From Symbiodinium natans (taxonomy: Eukaryota; Sar; Dinophyceae; Suessiales; Symbiodiniaceae): 22,500 bases of DNA. Under the pieces are notes generated by a model. It searched no databases. It saw only the letters and a program-made list of their open reading frames with translations, and had not been told where the DNA came from. This document shows, piece by piece, positions 8,222-16,800 of the stretch. The stretch lies in contig CAJNDS010001846.1 of NCBI GenBank assembly GCA_905221605.1, positions 1 through 22,500 on the forward strand, written 5' to 3'. Positions within the stretch are counted from its first letter, which is position 1. Every line of letters begins with the position of its first letter. Both the position numbers and the translations under genes were made by a program.

Positions 8222-9950
8222 CTGCCAAATCGTGGCACAAAGAAGAACGTCCCAACACATATAGAAATACATATGTATCATGTTATCTGTCAGCATGTGT
8301 GTTTTTCTATCCCGCACCTGCCTGTTGATGGCGACGTGTGGGCTCCTTCGGTGCTGTCGGCTGCGACGGTGTTGCAGACCCTGCTTCCGGCTGCACTGAT
8401 TGCACCGGCTGTTGCGCATGCTCTTGGGCATGGTTCCCGGCCGCCTTTGCCTGCGCCGCTATGTCGGTCAGTGAGGAGGTGCCCGGCATCGTTTTGCGAC
8501 CAGGAATTCCGTCAAAGCTTGCTCCATACGGCGCCGGCTCACGATGAAGTTGCACCGGCTTGGTGTCCTCAGCTCACAGAAGAAGCCAATGCAACGAGTA
8601 AGCCAGCAATCATACACCCGCACCGCAGCAAGCACATACATGCGGCATGCCTCCCTGAGCCATGACAGGGGTTTAGGCGTGGTTTATGTGTTTAGGGGTT
8701 TAGGGGTTTAGGGATTTAGGTGTTTAGGAGTTCATTGGTTTAGGTGTTTAGGGGTTTACGGATTTAGGGGTGTTATTGCAAGGACGCAACAACAGGCACG
8801 CCAACATCATAGGCCAGCACTAGCGCATCAATCACGCACATGTGTCATGACTCCTTAAACCCTACACACTAAACCCCTCAGCCCCTACAACCACCCTAAA
8901 CCCCCAAACCGTACCCCAAACCGTGAACCCCAAACCCTTGGACCTTAGCCTAGGTATTCATAGACAGACATGCGAGTGGATTTACTAAGGTTGGCAAGGC
9001 GTCTGCAATGACTGCGTATGATTACCATTGGCCAACACGAACACTAAAATCACACGCATGCGTCACAGCAAGCACACACATGCAGCTCACCTGTAATTGC
9101 AGCAAGACTCCTCTGCCACACCATCGTTGATTGCCGCATGTTCAGCACGTTCCGGCACAGGTTCGGGTGGAGTAGTTGGGATCAGAAGGAACGGAGACAC
9201 CGAGGGTTGTGGCTTGGTCTTGGTTCCACCGCTGGCGCCGCGGCTGCGAGCCGTCATGGCACTGTAGGCACCGCATGCAGCCGTGGCGCTTCCATCCGGG
9301 CCGGGAGCTGGCACTGGCATCTCTGCTGGCATTTTCACCTGTGTTACTGCCGCTGCCGCCGCAGGATGCATGGCTGGTGGCTGCGTGGCTGGTGGGGTCA
9401 ACCCACTCATTGGGCGCAGTAGGCCGCCCAGACCCATCCCTGTCATGCCAGCGCCTGGTCCAATGCCCCCAAGCCCAAGCGTTTGCAGGCTAGGCATGCA
9501 CATGTTGCCCATGTACATGGGTGGCAACGTTGGCATCGGCTGCTGCAAGAGTCCTGGCCCAAGGCCCATGTTCAAGTTCAGCTCTGGCACCGACTGCATC
9601 GGCACCGGTGGCTCATGCACTCGGCCAACGGGGTACGGCACGCGTGGCGGCGCCGAAGAGAATCCCGGCAAGTGGCCCGGCGCAAGTCCCGGCGGGTGTC
9701 CCGGCGGGGGTCCTGGCGGGGGTCCCGGCGGGGGTCCCGGCGGGGGTCCGGGCGGGGGCCCGACAGGTTCTGGCACAGGTTCTTTCCGCACCCTCGGCGG
9801 TCTAGGCGGGACATACGTTGCAGGGACTGGTGGGGGTCGCGGTGGAGTCTGCAAAGCTGGTGCCGGCGGTGCGTGCTCTGGTGGAGCTGGCGGGGGCGGC
9901 AGCGATGCCGCCAACAAGGCACTCGGCCTTGCTTTCTGCGGCGGCGCCAT
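7628..9950 (-). CDS. Proline-rich protein with basic Ser/Lys/Arg tail, unknown function
   Basis: The model has ATG 9950 to 9091 (donor CAG|GTGAG), a possible 37-bp exon 8654-8618, then 8567-8322 (donor CAG|GCAGG) and 8221-7628 with stop TAG; it gives about 578 residues. All phases agree if the 37-bp exon is used; without it the first intron would shift frame, so that exon or a different donor is needed. The first part is almost wholly Pro/Gly/Ala/Met, with no folded domain visible. The last exon is acidic, then strongly basic. The composition resembles intrinsically disordered nuclear or RNA-processing proteins, but that rests on composition only. The intron at 9090-8655 carries two telomere-like arrays in opposite orientation. 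Confidence 0.55.
8322..8567 (-). CDS. Internal exon of the Pro-rich protein
   Basis: 82 codons, phase 0 at both ends. The acceptor is CTGAG|GAC at 8567, and the donor CAACAG|GCAGG at 8322 is a GC site. An alternative GT four bases downstream would break the frame of the last exon. The content is polar and Ala/Gln-rich (AAQAKAAGNHAQEHAQQP). Confidence 0.5.
8664..8775. repeat. Telomere-like array, TTTAGGG orientation, inside an intron
   Basis: About a dozen copies of TTTAGGGG/TTTAGGTG-type octamers. It lies in the first intron of the Pro-rich gene and faces the CCCTAAA-type array at 8855-8955 across about 80 bases of unrelated sequence. Confidence 0.85.
8855..8955. repeat. Degenerate telomere-like array, CCCTAAA orientation, inside an intron
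   Basis: Copies such as CCTTAAACCCTA, CTAAACCCC and CCCAAACC, strongly degenerate, in the orientation opposite to 8664-8775. The rest of 8956-9090 has nothing recognisable. Confidence 0.8.
9091..9950 (-). CDS. First exon of the Pro-rich protein with PPPG tandem repeats
   Basis: It begins MAPPQKARPSALLAA. At about 9675-9765 a 12-base tandem unit (GGTCCCGGCGGG type) encodes five or so GPPP repeats, then degenerate GHPPGLAPG copies. A Met/Gly/Leu-rich stretch follows (MGLGPGLLQQPMP, MYMGNMCMP, GAGMTGMGLGG). Plus-strand frames across it (9283-10143, 9483-10106) are Gly-rich shadows. An in-frame extension to 10061 with a hydrophobic run (VLLALVAAIL) exists upstream of the ATG. Confidence 0.6.
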
Positions 9951-10439
9951 AGTGTATCCACCGCAAGAGTCACGAAGAATTGCAGCTACCAGTGCCAACA
10001 AGACAGCTGTGCAAACATGCCTACTTACAGGCTTACATACACAAAGCTGTGTGTCGCGCACTTTTACTACATGTTTTGCTTGTTATGCCTCGGCTGTGAC
10101 CTGTGACTACTGTGACTACTATCATGCTGATTCGTGGCACTGAAGCAGCTCACAGCAGAGTCACAGTTGGCAACAATATGCAACAAGACAAACCGCGCAC
10201 AACAACATGTCAGTAATAACACTAAATCAAAGTATATAATGTCACGCAGGTCCAGTTAGTCCGAGGGCCCGGCCCTGCACCTGAAGAACTGGAAGCTGTG
10301 GTCGCTGATTGGAGTTGTTGCACCTGCGCGAGCCGTTACTTATTGGAGTTGGTGGTCTTACTGTCCCCCCGCTCCTAATCTTAAACTCAGTCGTGAAGCA
10401 TCGTGCACAAGTACTAAGTACACAACACTTGCAAATCAA
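9951..10439. other. Spacer between the large gene and the Pro-rich gene
   Basis: The spacer is 489 bases. A minus frame of 65 codons at 10242-10439 has no recognisable content. Nothing here is supported as a gene or promoter. Confidence 0.35.
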
Positions 10440-10847
10440 CTAGCCGACCGGGAGAGGCCTGCGCAGGCAGCTGACGCACGTGCCGAGCGCATCCAGCGCA
10501 AATCCTGAACGCAAGTTAGTCTGTGATGTGTTGCAACTGAGGATTTCCGCTGTCCTTGAGTGTCCACGGCTGTCCGGCTGCAGTAGCAGTTGCCGCATCC
10601 AGGCGGGCAGTGACGACAAAGACTTGTCGCACTCTCTCATGTCAGGCTCTGCGGGAGGCGGCGCATCTCCAGTCATGTTCTGTGATATCACTGCCTGCAT
10701 GCACTCGTCGTGCCAGTACGTGAGGCAAAGCATGCAGAGGCCCGTGTGCCCTGCACGTCGACCGCCAGTCCGGCCCGAGCAACGCTCCGAACACAGAGCG
10801 CATTTGCGGTTGAGTCCATGCGACCACAGCTGGACGTTTCCAGCCTC
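10440..10847 (-). CDS. Last exon of the large gene: Cys/His cluster, zinc-finger-like
   Basis: It begins after CTTGCAG at 10847 and stops at TAG 10442-10440, 135 residues. Near the start it has CALCSERC and then CMLCLTYWHDEC, a C-x2-C-x3-C and C-x2-C-x5-H-x2-C pattern like a PHD or related cross-brace finger. No standard family matches by eye. Joining FVNFLK to EAGNVQLW keeps frame. It could instead be a separate small gene starting at ATG 10862 (MACLQEAG). Confidence 0.5.
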   Translation of the reverse strand, partial: EAGNVQLWSHGLNRKCALCSERCSGRTGGRRAGHTGLCMLCLTYWHDECMQAVISQNMTGDAPPPAEPDMRECDKSLSSLPAWMRQLLLQPDSRGHSRTAEILSCNTSQTNLRSGFALDALGTCVSCLRRPLPVG

Positions 10848-13800
10848 CTGCAAGCAAGCCATGTGTGTTGCGTTGGGAATTCTGGTAAAACCGGTAAAAC
10901 CATAAACCCTGAACCTAAACCCAACCCTGGGCCTTAAACCCTAAGCCCTAGGCCCTAGGCCCTAGGCCCTAAACCTGATCCTAAACCCTAGGCCCTAGAC
11001 ACTAAAGCCTAAAGCATAAACCCTAGCCCTAGCCCCTAAACCCGCCTAAACCCTGAACCTTGAACTCTAAACAGCCCAAACCCTAAGCCCTAAACCCTAG
11101 ATCATAAACTCTAGGCCCTAGACACTAGACACTAACCCCTAGGCCCTAGACCGTAAACGATGCTCAACAATCCAACATGCCAGACGTGTCACAAATGACT
11201 CATGACTCATGACTTAGGTCTGAGCGCAGAGCCATCAACACACTCGGCAACAACACAGCGCAACTCCGCAACTCAGCAAACGTCACAACATATGTGGAAT
11301 GTATTACTTTGGCAAAACCACCTGGACTGATGACTTCGGTATTAGCAGATCTGTCAACAACTCAGCAACTTAACAACTCACAGCACAACTCAACTCAACA
11401 CATCAACAATCCGGGCAGTCCTCGTTCGCATGCATGATGGCGACCTTAAGGAAATTCACGAAGCGACAGACCGTGGAAGGCAACTGGTCGCGCAGCTCCC
11501 CTGTACCACTTCCTCGGACCCTCCTGGAACACGCGCCTGCGGCAGAGATCAGGCACTGGTAGCGTGCCAAATCAAACACCTCTGTCGGCACGGTTCTGCC
11601 GAACAAAGAAGCTGGCGACCAGACCACACTGTTGGCTGCATCCACTCGAGCAAGACGACCCTCGCGCTCAGCAGCATTCACCCATTTCACGTAAACCAAT
11701 TCGTAGCACTGCAGCTGTAGATCCGTGTCATGCCCTTGTGGAAGACGCACCAGCACACTGATTTCATCTGCATGGCCGATAGGCAGCTTGCCACGTTCAG
11801 CGGCGTCATCAATTGCTGATATCGTCTCTGCAAATGCCTCGTGCCACAGCTTGTACGCCTTCTTATATGTGGAAGGGCGATGCAGAGGTTGTTGTTGCTG
11901 CCGCCCCTGTGTCGCTTCAGCTGGCAGCGACACCTTCGAAATCGTGGCTGCCGACTCTGACGTACGGGCAACGGCATCGTCCTCGGCATCTTCGATAAAG
12001 TCTGAATCATCAGCCTCATCCTCATCAGATGACACCATTTTGTTTTCGAACTGCTTCAGGAGGTCTGAGTAATCTGTTCCGCGTAGTCGCTTCGGATTGC
12101 TGGATGCTGCAGTTGCGTCCTGACTGGTGCGCTTGACCCCAGCGTCCTGAGCCTGTGCATTATGTTGCCGAATCAGGAGCAGCAACGCCTCCTCTTCCAG
12201 CTCTGCACCTGTCAAACCAGATGGCTGCGCGAGCGTATTCGATAGCATCTCGCTGGCTTGCTCAATCTTCCTTAAGTCTGCATTGCTGGTGCCGCCATCA
12301 GCGCGAGATTTCATCACTCCAGCAGCTGCTTTAATGGTCGCGGCGTTGGCAGAATCAACTGCGTCTGCATCTTCGAAAAGGCCAGCTGCCATCTCTTCCG
12401 ATGCCTCTTGGGAATCGTCCCCCAAACCATATCCAGCATTTACATCCTCATGGTTTTCAAGCACGCGCCTCTGCCCCTCTTCATCTAGAACACCCTCGGC
12501 ACCAGCATTAGAGGTGTCCGGGGCATCCTCATCACCAGCACGTTGTTTCACAGTCAGTTGCATGAAATTGTTGTCCCGCTCCCCAGCCAAAGCAGCGTGA
12601 TTATACGGCCTCCAGGGTCTCCAGAGCGGCGCTGAATCAATGTCGCGGTGGGCAGCTACACCGGCGCCAACGTCTTGCAACGCCGGCAGTTGATCGGCAG
12701 AGTCCAACCAGCCGAGCAAACCTTTCTCTTGATACAGCACACGCATTGCCATCAAACAGATTGTAGATTCTTCGTCTTGGCAAGTGGCGTAACACTGCCG
12801 GAAAACATTCGGCGATGAGCTGAACTGCAGCAAGCCTCTCTCATCCAAAAGAGGTTCCAAACGCCCGTCATGCGTGGTTTTCAGGAGCACCATGTGGTCG
12901 TGAGATCTGTGAGACGCAGCCTGCAACGCCAGCAAGTCATTGCTCTCAGACGGCGTTTTCACATACAGCACCGTCGATGCCACAGCAGACCAAAGGCTAC
13001 CCACAGCGTCGCTGCTCATGAATGCTTTTGATGCCTTGTGCCACTTGACCACTGCGTTGGCAACCCACTTGAACTTGGCATCCTGCATACTGCACAGCCA
13101 CTGAAGTTGTCCAGCAACCGTGCCCAGTGCCTACCTTTATTTCAATCAACAATCATCAGCGCTCACCTCTCAACTTAGACTGACCACCGACACAAACTCT
13201 GAATGAACAGCACACATATTTACGACACGCCCTGCCCCCCCCCCCCCGGACTATCGACTATGACTATCAACTGAACCCGCGAGGCAAACATCTTCAAGTG
13301 CTGGCGCTCAATGACTCAGTGACTTAGTGACGCATGCATGCATGTTGTGTGCCTGTTTCAGCTCAGGCAGAGCAGCTGCCAGGTTCGTGTTGCCGAGGCT
13401 TGCGTGCAAAGTCCGCAGGGTCATCGTATCTGTCGGCCTGAAACGATCTGCGGCGTTCATCGCGACCTTGTAGTCTTGACCAACAGCAATCATGTCCTGG
13501 CACGAGACCATGAGACAGACCCATGAGACTGTTGGGCTACCGTTACGTTAGGAGGCGGCCTTGGTGGTATAGACTGTTTTGTTTTTTTTTTTTTTAACTG
13601 TCTGTTTGTGGCCCGATACTACAACGCTAAACGCTAAACTAAATGCTACGATACTACGATGTTTTCGCCAACCAAGCCGACCTGCAGGATTGGAAATGCA
13701 CGGCTCTTGATTGCTGACCACCTCTTCGAAATTGTGTCGTCATGCGCCGATCTGAAGGCAGACCCGGCGCGAGCGAATGCGCTTGCCTTCTTCAAGATTA

Positions 13801-16800
13801 CCCTGGCAGACAAGCTCGCAATGTCGATTTTCGCGCATCGTGTGGAGATCAGCTTGATGATAGAGTTGATGCTCTCGACCAATTGCGTATCTCCCAACAG
13901 TATGCCAGACATGGCGCTAACGATCGCCCAAAGCATCGAACCGGACGATGTAGCGTTGAAGTCGAAGAACCCCTCGCGGGATATAAATTCCAGCTCCGAC
14001 TGACACAAGCGTCGGATATTGGCTGCATTGTACTCCAGCGAGGAAATATCGGCAGCAAGCAATTCGTCCGCAATTCCTGTCACGAGTCACGAATGACACA
14101 CACACACACATCAACAACATCAACGTAACACACATCAACATTATAATCACAACGGTAACGCACCATGCTGCCGTAACATATTTCTTCAAAAGTCCATGTC
14201 AGTGAATTCATGACTTCATGAGTCCATGACTCCATGACTACTTCATGACCGTCCATGACCCATGCCCATGACTGATGACTCAAAACAGCGGCTGCCCACA
14301 TACTTTTCTCTCGCGACCACAACATTCATTTCAGAATCTGTCCGTGGTTCAAAAAAAGCAGCCAGGCATGCGGCATAAGGCATGGCGGCATAGCGTGTCA
14401 TGCTTCTGCATCCGGCTCCCGTGGCGGCGGCAAGGGTCGAATGACCACCTCGATACTGACATTGACCCTGAAGCCACCAGTGTTTGGCTGCTGCTGGAGG
14501 ACGTGTGGCACATTCACATACGCAAGCGGCATCGTCATCTGCCCATTTGCCGCGTGCACGTTCATTGGTGATCCAGATCCATTGCCAAGGCCAACACCGA
14601 TGTGTGCCGGGTGTCCAATCGGGGCCGCTGGTGCTGTTGGTCCGGGCAGGGCGGCGTTGACCCCATGGGCCTCACGGGCGGGGTCTAGTCCAGCAGGTGG
14701 GGCGTGCGCCTCGTGCGCTGGTCCGGGCCGGGGAGGACTTGGCATTGGTGCCGGGTGTCCAATCGGGGCCGCTCTGGCCGCTTTGACCGTTGGTGTGGGC
14801 ACAGCGTTGGCCTTGGCCCCATGGGCGCCAGCAGGCGGTGCAGCGGGAAGAACGTATCCATCGGCCTTGGCCTTGGCAGGACATGGGACTGGTGGCCCAC
14901 CAGCACGACTTGGCGCATGTGGACTAGACGGTCCAGCGGAATGAATGCATCCATTCGCCTTTGCCTTTGCATTGGCAGGCAGTGGCCCGCCATCAGCACT
15001 CGACCCCGGTGGTCCTGCGGGAAGCGGGTCACAGTGCTGCCCCGGATTGGCATCAGCGGGTCTTGATGGCACAGGCGTTGGCGGACTTGGCCCACCGGGA
15101 GCGGGAGCAGACGAACCTCGCGCTGCACCTGCTGCAGCTGCTGGTGTACCATCATCATCTGACTCACGGCCGAGTCCGAGCATATCATTCAGTGCTTCCT
15201 CAGCGGCTGCTGCAGCTGCATCACCATCAGGTAGGTTTGGTCTGTCTGCGATATCCGCCAGCAGTCTGTCAAAGCCTTGGATTGGTTTGTACTGAGTACT
15301 GCGTTGGTATTAGCCGTTAGCCGTTAGCCGTTGGCAGTGTTAGCCTGCATTAGCAGATTAAGCATTGAAGTAAACCAACCAACAAGGGCGGGCACTGCGT
15401 ACAAGGAAAATATCACATACCTGCCCTGCCCAAGGCTATCTAGAAGCTGGAGTCGTCAGAAGAAGATCCGATAGAACGACAACTGCGAGCACGAGGACGG
15501 CCCCCACGTCCACTACTGTCACCACGACCACGACCTCCATCAGCAGGGCGGTTGCGGCCACGACCACTGACAGTGGCCCCACCTCGCCCACGTGATGGCC
15601 GCGATGACGATGATTTAGGCGCAGCCGCTGCAGGTGGAGGTGGCGCAGATCTGGCCCTCTTCTTGCCCCTGTCCCCGGAATCATCCATGGAATCCACCGT
15701 CACAGTGACCAAATGCCACAGAACTCACATGACCCACTGGACTGAATGTTTGGAAAACATTTTTTTGAGCCCAACGTTGCATGGACTCTCACAGTTAGAA
15801 TGTTAATTAGACTAAGACTCCAAAGACCTTGGACTCTGACTCAGACTCTCAGACGACTCATCGCAAAGTCAGTCCTTTGCGTTTGCTGCATCTTGCCAGC
15901 GGTGGCCGCCATATCATCCAAAGCAGCTTCAGCGGAAACCTGGTGACTCGGTCATGATGACAGGATAGCAAATGATGGATTCTGGATTTTAATAATCTAA
16001 CCATGGGACTGACTGGCTAACCATGCAGATGACAAAGTCAAAGCCGCAAGCCGCAATCAAATTATATCAAATTACACAATCAATCTCAATCAATCAATCA
16101 AGGAATCAAGCACACAACAACACAGTGCATGCAAGCAAGCATTGACCAGCATCAGCACGCAGCACGTTGCAACATGTCAGCATGTTTGATGCTGCATCCA
16201 GGTGCCTTCGAGTCAATGTCACAATGCGCATGTTGAAGTTGGCCGCCCCGTTCATCAATAGTTTGAACGTCAGACCTTTGAGCAGCGCTTGCAGTTGTGC
16301 CGGAATGTCTGTGGCACCCATTTCGACCAACGCTGCGTCGAACCATTTGTCAAGGTTCAAAGCCAACTCCGCATATTCCTTCAAGATGTCGTCGGACTTT
16401 CCGGTAACCAACTTCAACAAGAGCGCGTCCTGACTGTTCTTCTGGCACCACGCAAAGAAATGCATGAGCGGTGCTCGGGCAGTGTTCATGCAGCGCAGCA
16501 GAACCCAGAATACGTGGCATCTGAGGGCACCAAACGCACCCGAGGCCCATTTGCTCATACGTATCTTGTATGCCTCCGCCGAATCGTCATCCAACAACGC
16601 TGCCACCTTGCTCTGTCCTCTAGCCTTTGCCTTTGCTTTTCCTTTCGGCTGTCCTTTTGCTTTGGCCTTTGCCGGCGTCTTAGCAGCTGGAGTTCCAGTT
16701 TCATTCTTGTCCGCCTTCATTGTTGACGAAAGCAGCGCCAGCCATACTGGCGCCAGGAACTCTCTTTTACGCTCCAAAAAAAACAGCTCGGCAGCGTGCA

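Noticed and set aside
9951-10061. Signal-peptide-like hydrophobic extension of the Pro-rich protein
   Set aside because: Upstream of the first convincing ATG, and it overlaps a splice-acceptor-like TTTGCACAG; the rest of the protein looks nuclear.
9283-10143. 286-codon plus-strand Gly-rich ORF
   Set aside because: Mirror of the GPPP-coding exon; the minus frame has an ATG, sensible composition and a CAG|GTGAG donor.
15820-15939. Alternative reading of exon 4 (EAALDDMAATAGK frame)
   Set aside because: It looks coding, but neither flanking exon matches its phase, whereas the FPLKLLWMIW frame fits both sides.
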